This document shows positions 28,183 through 36,143 of a stretch of DNA of 64,000 nucleotides, in pieces. The translations under genes and the position numbers were made by a program. Where the stretch lies: assembly GCA_000949895.1 (NCBI GenBank), contig JWIT01000028.1, positions 1 to 64,000 on the forward strand, written 5' to 3'. Numbering within the stretch: the stretch's first letter is position 1; every line of letters starts with the position of its first letter. This DNA comes from Agrobacterium arsenijevicii (GTDB lineage Bacteria; Pseudomonadota; Alphaproteobacteria; Rhizobiales; Rhizobiaceae). The notes under the pieces were generated by a model. That model ran no database searches, had not been told where the DNA came from, and saw only the letters and a program-made list of their open reading frames with translations.

Positions 28183-28415
28183 TGACGGGTGTCGCGCTCC
28201 CCTTGGGGCTGTTGGGAGCTCCCAACCGGGACGTGTTGAATCGCCTCCTGGGAAGCGGGAGCTGGAGATACTTCGGTGATTTGAGACAACGACGTATGCC
28301 CATAGCTTATTGGCTAGGGCACAGCCGCCTTTTCTTGTTGGGAGCTCCCAACCAAGCGCATTTGCAATCAAAAATGCGACAGGACGACTTCAAACCCAAG
28401 AGACAGATATCATGA
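28179..28415 (+). CDS. repD: RepD small protein overlapping parS
   Basis: This 78-codon frame's ATG overlaps the repA stop (ATGATG) and its stop overlaps the repB start (ATGA). The matching size and position in Ti-plasmid repABC operons was named repD. Both parS palindromes are read in the same phase and give the repeated peptide LLGAPN (GLLGAPNRD and FLLGAPNQA). The protein has no known domain. It may chiefly keep ribosomes moving between repA and repB, and the parS sequence constrains its residues. Confidence 0.75.
   Translation: MMTGVALPLGLLGAPNRDVLNRLLGSGSWRYFGDLRQRRMPIAYWLGHSRLFLLGAPNQAHLQSKMRQDDFKPKRQIS
28211..28226. other. parS centromere site 1
   Basis: gttgggagctcccaac is a perfect 16-bp palindrome of the repABC parS form (GTT...GC...AAC), the RepB binding site. 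It lies between repA and repB, inside repD. Confidence 0.88.
28337..28352. other. parS centromere site 2
   Basis: This is a second identical copy of the 16-bp palindrome, 126 bases after the first and in the same repD reading phase. Two spaced copies suggest RepB bridging. Confidence 0.88.
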
Positions 28416-29422
28416 GCCGTAAAGACGCAATCGATACTTTGTTCCTCAAGAAGCAACCTGCGGCCGATAGGGCAGTAATCGACAAATCAGCCGTTCGTGT
28501 TCGTACGGGCGCGATTTCGGCCATGGGTTCCTCGCTGCAAGAGATGGCCGAGGGAGCAAAAGCTGCAGCTCGATTGCATGATCAACTGGCTGCGGGTGAA
28601 GCCGTCGTATCCTTGGACCCTTCCATGATAGACGGGTCGCCGATCGCAGATCGACTGCCCGCGGACGTAGATCCCAAGTTCGAACAGCTTGAGGCGAGCA
28701 TTTCGCAGGAGGGGCAGCAAGTACCAATTCTGGTCAGACCGCATCCTGAGGCTGCCGGTCGTTATCAGATCGTTTATGGAAGGCGGCGACTGCGCGCGGC
28801 AGTAAATCTACGGAGAGAGGTTTCTGCAATTGTTCGAAATCTCACGGACCGTGAACTGGTCGTGGCCCAGGGCCGCGAAAATCTTGACCGTGCTGACCTC
28901 TCGTTCATTGAGAAGGCTCTTTTCGCCCTGCGCCTCGAAGATGCGGGTTTTGATCGGGCCACTATCATTGCCGCGCTTTCCACTGACAAGGCCGACCTCA
29001 GCCGCTACATAACTGTAGCCAGGGGCATACCGCTGAACCTCGCCACACAAATCGGTCCAGCGTCGAAAGCGGGTCGATCGCGTTGGGTCGCACTTGCCGA
29101 GGGGCTTGGGAAGCCTAAAGCAACGGACGCAATCGAAGCGGTGCTTGAGTCAGAGCAGTTCAAGCACTCCGATAGCGATACCCGCTTTGCCCTCATTTTC
29201 AACGCCGTTTCAAAGCCGCCCGCTAAGGCTCCAAAAAAGGTAAGGGCTTGGAGCACGCCAAAGGGGAAAAAGGCTGCGACGATCCGACAAGAAACCGGAC
29301 GAACGGCTCTGGTTTTCGACGAGAGACTGGTGCCAACTTTTGGCGAATATGTCGCTGACCAGTTGGATAGTCTGTACTCCCAATTCATTGAAACAACCGG
29401 AGGAGGCAAGCTCGACCAATAG
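28412..29422 (+). CDS. repB: Partition protein RepB (ParB-like)
   Basis: The 336-residue centromere-binding protein starts MSRKDAIDTLFLKK, the conserved RepB opening. The ParB/Srx-like domain shows VPILVRPHPE, RYQIVYGRRRLRAAV and the following ENLDRADLSFIEKA. A helix-turn-helix region follows (TIIAALSTDKADLSRYI). The frame is open back to 28310 but ATG 28412 overlaps repD and fits the family. It should bind the two parS palindromes just upstream. Confidence 0.95.
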   Translation: MSRKDAIDTLFLKKQPAADRAVIDKSAVRVRTGAISAMGSSLQEMAEGAKAAARLHDQLAAGEAVVSLDPSMIDGSPIADRLPADVDPKFEQLEASISQEGQQVPILVRPHPEAAGRYQIVYGRRRLRAAVNLRREVSAIVRNLTDRELVVAQGRENLDRADLSFIEKALFALRLEDAGFDRATIIAALSTDKADLSRYITVARGIPLNLATQIGPASKAGRSRWVALAEGLGKPKATDAIEAVLESEQFKHSDSDTRFALIFNAVSKPPAKAPKKVRAWSTPKGKKAATIRQETGRTALVFDERLVPTFGEYVADQLDSLYSQFIETTGGGKLDQ

Positions 29423-29482
29423 CCAGGGTTTCATCCAATTCAAAGCTTCGCTCGATTGAGATGGACTGGCTCTCACCGCAAA

Positions 29483-29535
29483 AGAAAAAGGCCCCCGAAA
29501 CGGCGTTCCGGAAGACCTTCTCTGTAGTCTCGCAG
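29483..29535 (-). ncRNA. Counter-transcribed RNA of repABC (incompatibility RNA)
   Basis: Leftward from about 29535 the strand runs from a clear promoter to a strong terminator within about 50 bases, as in the ctRNAs between repB and repC that repress repC and set incompatibility. The exact ends are estimates. Its target is the repC leader on the opposite strand. Confidence 0.8.
29488..29519 (-). terminator. Terminator of the antisense RNA
   Basis: On the minus strand a GC-rich stem with arms aaggtcttcc-ggaac and gtttc-gggggcctt (several G-U pairs, one bulge) and loop gcc is followed by tttttc. The same segment forms a hairpin in the repC leader. Confidence 0.75.
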
Positions 29536-29540
29536 CTAAG

Positions 29541-29569
29541 AGAATCGCATTTCCAGAAATCGTAGTCAA
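29541..29569 (-). promoter_or_regulatory. Promoter of the antisense RNA
   Basis: Reading leftward, TTGACT (29569-29564) and GATTCT (29546-29541) are separated by 17 bases, a near-consensus sigma-70 arrangement directed away from repC. Confidence 0.75.
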
Positions 29570-29636
29570 GGGTCCCGTAAGGGAAAGCGTCATTTCGACG
29601 GGCGGATTTCTATTGCCTAACAAAAGGTAAAAGGAA

Positions 29637-30956
29637 ATGCAGACGCATATCTCAACGACGTCCTTTGGGCGGCGGCCGATGACACTCGGCCATCTTGCAA
29701 GCCAGATGGCCGCAAAAGCGGTCGCATCAGACGCTGTCGCCAACAAATGGCAGGTCTTCCAGCACATCCGTGAATGCCGGGAACTGATCGGAGCCACGGA
29801 CCGCTCACTCTCGATCCTGAACGCGCTGTTGACGTTTTACCCGGAGACCGCCTTGACTGGGGGCGCCGAACTGGTCGTATGGCCTTCTAACGAGCAGCTG
29901 ATGGCTCGCGCCAACGGCATGCCCGCCACGACACTACGCCGGCATCTTGCCGTACTGGTTGATTGCGGGCTCATCATTCGCCGCGACAGTCCCAACGGCA
30001 AGCGGTTCGCCCGCAAGGGAAGGGGAGGGGAGATCGAGCAGGCCTACGGCTTCGATCTGTCGCCGATCGTAGCGCGGGCCGAAGAGTTCCGAGATTTGGC
30101 CCAGGCGGTGCAAGCTGAAAAGAAGGCTTTCCGGGTCTCCAAGGAACGGCTGACTCTGCTTCGCCGCGACATCGTCAAAATGATCGAGACTGGCGTCGAA
30201 GAAGGCGTTCCCGGAGACTGGGGAAGAGTTACACAGACCTATCAGGGGATCATCGGCCGCTTGCCGCGCTCTGCACCCCGGCAGCTTGTCGAGAGTATTG
30301 GTCACGAACTTCAGGTTCTCTGCACCGAGATACGTGACGTATTGGAATCATTTGCAAAAGCAATGAAACTGGACGGCAATGAGTCCCATTCCGGTCGCCA
30401 CAAACAGAATTCAAAACCAGACTCTAAATCTGAATCTGAATACGGCTCTGGAAAAAATATAGAAGCCGGCGGCAGCGTTGCGGAAACCGACAACGTGCGG
30501 AGCTTGCCGAAACGCGAGCTGCCTTTTGGGATAGTGCTGGATGCCTGCCCCGAAATTCAGGAACTGGCCCAGGGAGGGACAATCCGGCATTGGCGGGACT
30601 TGCTGGCGGCGGCTGAGCTTGCCCGGCCGATGCTGGGGATTAGTCCGAGCGCCTGGCGGGAGGCCCGTGAAACCATGGGCGAGCAACACGCTGCGATCAC
30701 GCTGGCGTCAATCTATCAGCGGGCCGGTCAGATCAACAACGCCGGCGGTTATCTCCGAAGCCTGACCGACCGGGCCAAGGACGGGAAGTTTTCGACCTGG
30801 CCGATGGTCATGGCGTTGCTCCGCGCGAAGCTGGACGAGCAGAAGAATGCGCTCAGCACTGGTAAGCCGCGAACTGATGAGGACGCTGAGGATGATAGCC
30901 GCCTCCACGTATCGGAATCGCTTCTGAAAAGCTTGCGAAAGCCGAAATCGTTGTGA
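29637..30956 (+). CDS. repC: Replication initiator RepC
   Basis: This 439-residue initiator is found only in alphaproteobacterial repABC plasmids. The N-terminal domain contains LGHLASQMAAK, MARANGMPATTLRRHLAVLV (DNA-binding) and GRGGEIEQAYGFDLSPIVARA, all typical. The ATG at 29637 follows AAAGG eight bases upstream, within the antisense-RNA-controlled leader. The middle linker coincides with an AT-rich DNA stretch that is the likely origin. Its end is 8 bases from a convergent recombinase gene. Confidence 0.96.
   Translation: MQTHISTTSFGRRPMTLGHLASQMAAKAVASDAVANKWQVFQHIRECRELIGATDRSLSILNALLTFYPETALTGGAELVVWPSNEQLMARANGMPATTLRRHLAVLVDCGLIIRRDSPNGKRFARKGRGGEIEQAYGFDLSPIVARAEEFRDLAQAVQAEKKAFRVSKERLTLLRRDIVKMIETGVEEGVPGDWGRVTQTYQGIIGRLPRSAPRQLVESIGHELQVLCTEIRDVLESFAKAMKLDGNESHSGRHKQNSKPDSKSESEYGSGKNIEAGGSVAETDNVRSLPKRELPFGIVLDACPEIQELAQGGTIRHWRDLLAAAELARPMLGISPSAWREARETMGEQHAAITLASIYQRAGQINNAGGYLRSLTDRAKDGKFSTWPMVMALLRAKLDEQKNALSTGKPRTDEDAEDDSRLHVSESLLKSLRKPKSL
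30401..30465. other. Probable oriV within repC (AT-rich tract)
   Basis: About 65 bases are much richer in A and T than the surrounding gene and encode a low-complexity Ser/Glu/Lys linker. In repABC plasmids the origin has been mapped inside repC to such an AT-rich segment. Position is inferred by analogy. Confidence 0.55.
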
Positions 30957-30964
30957 TCCTCTCG

Positions 30965-31906
30965 CTATTCAGCCGCGGTCATGTCGACGTCAGCGATCAA
31001 CCCGGAACGTCGGGCGCGATCGATCAGGTTCTTGACGGACGAAGGCGACCATTTGGATCCACCGCGCGGCGTACGTTCGTGCAGTCTTTCAAGCTGGACG
31101 GCGATCTCACGGAGTTTGAGGGCCGGGTTCGAAGAATGGATGCCAGCCACAAGCGTCATCAGGCGGTCTTCGGGAAGACGGGGCGGCGATTTTTTCAGCA
31201 GCGCTGGATCCGCCATGCGTTCAGACACCATCCACTTCACAGCTCGGCGAAGACGTTCTGGCGTCCATTCAAGGCCGCGCTGCCTGAGCACTCGTGCGAT
31301 GTCGTCCCAGGTGTGATCCGGCCGCATGCGCCGAACGGTCGGAAGCCATTGGTTAGCCGATGCCTGGATACGATCTCCATATGCAGCTTTCTGGGCTGCG
31401 GTCATCCTGGCCAACACCTCGGGGCGTTTTTCCCGGATGCCGGGGTTGCCGGATAGCTTTCCCTTGGACTTGGCTGCCCGGATGCCCGCCTTGGTTCGTT
31501 CGGAAATGAGCGCGCGTTCGAGCTGCGCCACGGCGCCGAGAACTTGGAGGGAAAACATACCCTGCGGCGTCGACGTGTCGATGGGATCGCGCAGCGACCG
31601 GAAATGCGCGCCCTTCACCGTCAGATCCTCGATAACCTCGAGCAGATGGCTGACCGAGCGCGCCAGACGATCAAGCCGCACCACAACAAGCGTGTCGCCG
31701 ACGCGGATCTCGCGAACGAGTTTGGAAAGGGCAGGGCGGGCGCGCGACGCGCCGGATCCGTGTTCCTGGACTATCATATCGCACCCCGCCGATCGCAAAT
31801 CGATTTCCTGGGCTTCCGTCGCTTGCTCGTCCGTAGACACGCGTGCATAGCCGATCAGCCGGCCCTGTGGGCGACGGGAAGCCTTATTCTTGGTGTTAGC
31901 AGCCAT
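30965..31906 (-). CDS. Serine recombinase (resolvase/invertase family)
   Basis: The 313-residue protein has an N-terminal resolvase catalytic domain: nucleophile Ser24 in GYARVSTDEQ, then LDRLARSVSHLLEVIEDL and ERTKAGIRAAKSKGK. The usual resolvase has about 185-200 residues; here another 110 or so follow, with helix-turn-helix-like segments (WDDIARVLRQRGLEWTPERL and SPSSVKNLIDRARRSGLI). ATG 31906 starts the conserved part. It may resolve plasmid multimers or belong to a past transposon. A palindrome aaacgatcgttt (31962-31973) sits upstream. Confidence 0.9.
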   Translation of the reverse strand: MAANTKNKASRRPQGRLIGYARVSTDEQATEAQEIDLRSAGCDMIVQEHGSGASRARPALSKLVREIRVGDTLVVVRLDRLARSVSHLLEVIEDLTVKGAHFRSLRDPIDTSTPQGMFSLQVLGAVAQLERALISERTKAGIRAAKSKGKLSGNPGIREKRPEVLARMTAAQKAAYGDRIQASANQWLPTVRRMRPDHTWDDIARVLRQRGLEWTPERLRRAVKWMVSERMADPALLKKSPPRLPEDRLMTLVAGIHSSNPALKLREIAVQLERLHERTPRGGSKWSPSSVKNLIDRARRSGLIADVDMTAAE

Positions 31907-32119
31907 TTGCAGTGCCTGAGGAGTGTTAAAGAGCAATTTTCCAAACGTAGAGGATAAGAATAAACGATCGTTTGTAAACGTCTCTTGGGACTTTGGAGTG
32001 AAATTAAACACGTCGCAACTGTGTGGCTTTTACTTCCCGATTTCAATTGAAACGCTAAGCTGAAATCTCGGCCCTCAATTTTGACCTAACGGCTTCACGC
32101 CGAGAGGGGAGGGAGGGAG

Positions 32120-33250
32120 TCAAAGCCCGGACGCCTTGGTGAGGTTCACCCGAAACCGGTCCCGCCGGCGCTGATATTTTCGGGTCATCTCGGCGGACGC
32201 GTGGCCGAGCTGCTTCTGCACATAGCGTTCGTCGACCTCGGCCGAAGAGGCAAGGCCGGCGCGCAGCGAGTGGCCAGAAAACTTTTCCGCGCGCTCGGTC
32301 TCGGTGAGGTCGGGCCGCACCCCGGCAGCCGACGCCGCCTTCTTGACGAGGCGCGCCACCTCCTGATCGAGCAGCCGGTCGGGGCCGACATCCTTGCCTT
32401 GACCGGTCACCCGCCGGAAGAGGGGACCGTGCGCGATCCTTGCAAGGTTCAGCCAGGTCTGCAGCGCGACGACAGGGCAGGTGGCGTCCGAGGAGCCGCG
32501 GCCGATTTCCACTTCGCGCCAACCGCGTTTTCCGCGGACCGTGACCACCATGCCCTTGTCGAGGATCTCGATCCAGCCGCGGCTGTCCTTCGTCTGGTCA
32601 CGGCCAACGTCGAGCCCGACGATCTCGGAGCGCCGCAGCCCGCCGGCAAAGCCGATCAGCAGCATGGCGCGATCGCGTAAGCCCCGCAAGGTGCCGCGCG
32701 GGAGCGTTTCCAGCATGGCGATCAGGTGTTCGGGCAGCACCGCTTCCTTCTGCCGGGGAGGAGCGGCATGGGTGTTGCGGATGCCGGCGAGCACGGTGGC
32801 GATATGGCGATCCTTGCGGTCGAGCGGGAGCCCGCGTTGGGCATAGTTCCAGGTGATCGCGGACAGCCGTCGCTCGATCGTCGTCACCGAATTCGGCTTG
32901 CGGCCGGCGATCGCCGCACCCGAGGCGGTGTCACTGCCACCGGCACAGGCGGTGATGTAGAGGCCGACGGTGTGTGGGTTGGGCGGCAGGATCTCCAGCC
33001 CTTGGCGGCGGCACCATCCGGAAAAATGCTTCCAGTCGGAGGCATAGGCTTTGCGCGTGTTGGCGGAACTGGCCGCCTCGACATAATTGCGCGCTTGGTC
33101 GGCAAGCTGCTCGAGGTGGGCGGGCAATGCGGCGCCTGCTTCCGGAAGAGGGGAGGGGAGACCGCCTTGCTCGCCGGCGGCCATGCTGTCAGACGGAGCT
33201 GAGCTTCGCCCGGGGTGAATTTCGCTGTTTTGCTCGATGATATGGGCCAT
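32120..33250 (-). CDS. Tyrosine recombinase/integrase
   Basis: This 376-residue site-specific recombinase has a SAM-like N-terminal domain (ANTRKAYASDWKHFSGWC) and catalytic residues R206 (GGLRRSEI), H327-x-x-R330 (GHSLRAGL), H350 (LGHAS) and nucleophile Y359 (RKYQRRRD). All active-site positions are intact. It is divergent from the DUF1403-scpB pair across a 123-bp region holding a 13-bp inverted repeat. I recall this integrase/DUF1403/ScpB grouping from other rhizobial plasmids, where it may act in plasmid resolution or integration. Confidence 0.92.
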   Translation of the reverse strand: MAHIIEQNSEIHPGRSSAPSDSMAAGEQGGLPSPLPEAGAALPAHLEQLADQARNYVEAASSANTRKAYASDWKHFSGWCRRQGLEILPPNPHTVGLYITACAGGSDTASGAAIAGRKPNSVTTIERRLSAITWNYAQRGLPLDRKDRHIATVLAGIRNTHAAPPRQKEAVLPEHLIAMLETLPRGTLRGLRDRAMLLIGFAGGLRRSEIVGLDVGRDQTKDSRGWIEILDKGMVVTVRGKRGWREVEIGRGSSDATCPVVALQTWLNLARIAHGPLFRRVTGQGKDVGPDRLLDQEVARLVKKAASAAGVRPDLTETERAEKFSGHSLRAGLASSAEVDERYVQKQLGHASAEMTRKYQRRRDRFRVNLTKASGL

Positions 33251-33266
33251 TTCTCTATAATGACAG

Positions 33267-33299
33267 AAACGAACGATAATGGAAGTTTATCGTTCGTTT
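33267..33299. repeat. 13-bp perfect inverted repeat in divergent promoter
   Basis: aaacgaacgataa (33267-33279) and ttatcgttcgttt (33287-33299) are exact complements around a 7-base spacer, 17 bases upstream of the integrase start and 74 before the DUF1403 gene. It could be an operator or a recombinase core site. Confidence 0.8.
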
Positions 33300-33373
33300 T
33301 TATGCATCGACAAGATGTGCGGTTTAAAGCACTTTCCCTCGCATAAAGCGCACCAATCGTATATGCTGTTCGG

Positions 33374-34327
33374 ATGGATTCGTTGCCGCCCGCCATAGAA
33401 CCAGCTGCGCTGTGGTCGCCCCGCCTGCCAGGCTGGGCGCTGTCGCGCCGCGGCGGCGTCCATGAAGCCGACGCCACCTTCGCCGCCGGTATCGCCCTGA
33501 AATCGCTCGACGATCTCATCCGCGCCGACCCGCCGTGGCTCGGCTGCTGGCGCGATCGCCTCGCCCTCAAATCGGCCACGGTCGCCGCCCAAATGGTCGG
33601 TCGCAGCGAGGACGAACACGCGTTGCGTGATGCGCTTTTGTTGACGGCAACCGGGGACGATCCGGGGCCGGCCGGCAAGCTGTTTTTGGCCATGCGAATG
33701 GTGTCGCACCGGCCCAACACGCTTGGGTCGCCTCTCATCAAGGAATTGGCTGCGCTTTTGGGGATCCGCTGGGACGATGGTCTTGCCACAGTCCCGGACC
33801 GGATCGATTCGGCGATCCAGTCCGGCCGCGCGGCGCCCTTCGTCGCGGCGGATCTGATAGCAGCGATTTGCGCAGCCCGCCCGGACGCCGAGGTGCTGGC
33901 CTTGGGCCTGGCCGACATCATACTGGCGCAAAAGCTGAGCTGGGCGAGACCCGTGCCGCTGCTTTTGACCGAGCGCTACGGCCCGGCTTTCCGGACGATC
34001 AGTGGGCGAGGCCGCGTTCGCCCGGGAGAGTTGGCGTACCCAAAAGCGATCTGCCTGGCGCTGGCTGACGGCGTCGACGCCGCGTTGCGCTCTGCCTTGG
34101 ATATCGATCGCCGGGCCGCACGGCTGCTGGCGGTGGCGCCGAAGCTGCGGACAAAAGGCGCCGAGGCCGTGATCCGCAGATTGCTGAACGAGGATGCCGT
34201 ACCGGCCGCGGCGCCGGGCAGTGGCCTGTCGCGCTGGGCGGCCACCCGGCTGTTCGAGCGGCTCGAGAGTTTTGACGCGGTGCGCGAGCTTTCCGGCCGC
34301 TCGTCCTTCCGGATGTTTGGGTTGTGA
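33374..34327 (+). CDS. DUF1403-family protein
   Basis: The 317-residue protein matches the DUF1403 family in pattern (PGWALSRRGGVHEADATFAAG near the start, then SLDDLIRADPPWLGCWRDRL). The family is largely confined to rhizobial plasmids and its function is unknown. The protein is rich in Ala, Leu and Arg, with no signal peptide or membrane segment. Its stop overlaps the GTG of the scpB-like gene, so the two are translated together, suggesting a role in chromosome- or plasmid-structure maintenance. Confidence 0.85.
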   Translation: MDSLPPAIEPAALWSPRLPGWALSRRGGVHEADATFAAGIALKSLDDLIRADPPWLGCWRDRLALKSATVAAQMVGRSEDEHALRDALLLTATGDDPGPAGKLFLAMRMVSHRPNTLGSPLIKELAALLGIRWDDGLATVPDRIDSAIQSGRAAPFVAADLIAAICAARPDAEVLALGLADIILAQKLSWARPVPLLLTERYGPAFRTISGRGRVRPGELAYPKAICLALADGVDAALRSALDIDRRAARLLAVAPKLRTKGAEAVIRRLLNEDAVPAAAPGSGLSRWAATRLFERLESFDAVRELSGRSSFRMFGL

Positions 34328-35043
34328 CCATGGCAGGAGCGAACGTAGCGAAGACCAGACGGCGATCATCCAGCGAAAAGTCGGGACACGATGTGTCCTT
34401 TGATCGGGAGCTGGAGGATTTGCCGGCGGAACTGCGTTGGCGGGAATGGATGCTGCGGGTCGAGGCGGTGATCTTTGCCTCGGCCGAACCGGTCGACCGG
34501 GAAACGCTAGCCCGGGTCATCGGTAAGGATTGCAGTATCGACCTCATCATTGAAGATCTGCGCGAGGAACTTCGGTCCCGACCCTATGAACTGGTGTCGG
34601 TCGCCGGCGGCTGGCAGCATCGAACGCGTTCGCGTTACGCAGACGCGATACGGGCTTCATCGGCGCCGACAAGGGGAGGGGCGGCGGCGCTGTCGGAGTT
34701 CGAGGCGATGGTGCTGATGGCGGTGGGATATTTCCAGCCGGTCACCCGCGGCGAGCTATCAAAAATCTTCGGCAAAGAGGTGAGCCGCGATACGATCGGA
34801 GCCTTGCGCAGTGCGGGTTTCATCGCATCCGGACCCCGCAGCCCGACGCCCGGCGCGCCCTACACCTATGTGACCACCCCGCACTTCCTCTCCGCCTTCG
34901 GCATGGAGACGTTGCGAGATCTTCCCAACATCGAAGCGCTCGAGGACGCGGGTCTTCTGAGCCGGCATGCCGTGCAGGAAGACGTCGCCGCATCGCGAGA
35001 GAGCGTCGCCGATGAGGACGAGGAATTGAGTTCGATCGAGTGA
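34324..35043 (+). CDS. scpB: ScpB-like segregation protein
   Basis: The 239-residue protein has paired winged-helix regions as in ScpB (EAVIFASAEPVDRETLARVI and FEAMVLMAVGYFQPVTRGEL, then FIASGPRSPTPGAPYTYVTT). ScpB works with ScpA and the SMC condensin; no scpA or smc gene is near, so it may use host partners. The GTG at 34324 overlaps the preceding stop; ATG 34330 is an alternative. Charged low-complexity sequence at both ends is unusual for chromosomal ScpB. Confidence 0.85.
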   Translation: MTMAGANVAKTRRRSSSEKSGHDVSFDRELEDLPAELRWREWMLRVEAVIFASAEPVDRETLARVIGKDCSIDLIIEDLREELRSRPYELVSVAGGWQHRTRSRYADAIRASSAPTRGGAAALSEFEAMVLMAVGYFQPVTRGELSKIFGKEVSRDTIGALRSAGFIASGPRSPTPGAPYTYVTTPHFLSAFGMETLRDLPNIEALEDAGLLSRHAVQEDVAASRESVADEDEELSSIE

Positions 35044-35087
35044 TTTTCCACCGCCGGCCTCAGGCTACTCAGTCCTCGGCATCACCC

Positions 35088-36143
35088 TTACGGCAAAGGC
35101 AGGCGCAACCGCAATGCCATCTCGCGCGCAATCTCCGCAGGCGCCTCGTCAGGAATGGCAAACACGGAACTGACGTTGATCTCGCAGAGAACGTAGGTGT
35201 CGGCGCCCGAGGCGTCAGGCGGTCCGAACAGAAAATCTGCATCCCAGATGATCGGCAAGGCCGCCTCTTCAATGCCAAGTGCCGCCATCATCTCCGGCGT
35301 CCACTCATCTTCCATCTTCTGCTTCAAAGCCCGGAAGGGTTCTGCGGAAGCGGGATGCATGATCCTCGGACCGGGTTGCAATGGCTGCGCTTCGGATCCC
35401 GGCGGGGGGGTGACCAAAGCTTTGATCAACTGGTGACCAAAACCCACGGCCCTGCCTCCGGACATGTAGCATCGGATCATTCCCTTCGGCAGGCGGGGTT
35501 GGAACGGCTGATCCACGATGCAGCCGTTGTCCTCGAAGTAGGCTTCGCAACGAGCGATGAATTCGTCCAGAGCAACGGTTTCGGGCATGCTGCCCGAGCG
35601 CGCCTCCAACACCCGGACGAAGGTCGTGCCGGCCGATGGAGATTCGAAGAGCTCGACCTTCCAGATGCCCTGGCCACCGTTGCCACGGTTCCGCTTCAGC
35701 ACCCTCGCTCCTTCGGCCTGCAGCGTCGGGAGGAGCGCCTCGCGGGCCTCGGCAGGGGTACGGTAGAGGCGAGTGTCGACGCCCCAGCCGATATGCCTGG
35801 TCTCGTAGAGCACCTCCTTGACGCCCATCTTGAGGATCACGTCCGGATGCGCGCTGACGAAACGGCCCGTCTCCGCCACTTTGCGCAGGAGCCGGTCGAG
35901 AACTGTCCGTGTCTTTCCATCGTCGAGCGGGTTTACCCAGACGAGCACGGCATCGACCTGAAGAAGCTGGGCGAGAAACTCGTCGGCGAATGCTTCGTCG
36001 AACACGGCCGGCTCCGGTGCAAGGCCGACGGCTGCAAGTTCTTCGAAAATCCGGTGGAAGCGGTTGTTCTGCGGCGTGGCAGCGCGCCGAGCTTCCCGGT
36101 CGCCGCGCCAGACGATCGCGATCCGTGGGGATGAGTTCATCAT
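35088..36143 (-). CDS. Cj0069-like ATP-grasp-type protein of chromate cluster
   Basis: The 351-residue protein begins MMNSSPRIAIVWRGDREAR and contains ATP-grasp-like stretches (ARVLKRNRGNGGQGIWKVEL and later CEINVSSVFAIPDEAP). It matches the Cj0069 family, often linked to chrA in rhizobia; function is unknown. ATG 36143 overlaps the chrA stop (ATGA) and follows GGAG; the open frame continues to 36485 inside chrA and is rejected. It is the last gene of the leftward chromate operon and is convergent with the scpB-like gene. Confidence 0.8.
   Translation of the reverse strand: MMNSSPRIAIVWRGDREARRAATPQNNRFHRIFEELAAVGLAPEPAVFDEAFADEFLAQLLQVDAVLVWVNPLDDGKTRTVLDRLLRKVAETGRFVSAHPDVILKMGVKEVLYETRHIGWGVDTRLYRTPAEAREALLPTLQAEGARVLKRNRGNGGQGIWKVELFESPSAGTTFVRVLEARSGSMPETVALDEFIARCEAYFEDNGCIVDQPFQPRLPKGMIRCYMSGGRAVGFGHQLIKALVTPPPGSEAQPLQPGPRIMHPASAEPFRALKQKMEDEWTPEMMAALGIEEAALPIIWDADFLFGPPDASGADTYVLCEINVSSVFAIPDEAPAEIAREMALRLRLPLP

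Noticed and set aside
29210-29797. Leftward 195-codon open frame across the repB-repC gap
   Set aside because: It covers the antisense RNA and both rep genes; it reads as a shadow frame.
33287-34369. Leftward 360-codon open frame opposite DUF1403
   Set aside because: DUF1403 on the other strand matches a known family; this frame is Gln/Arg-rich noise.
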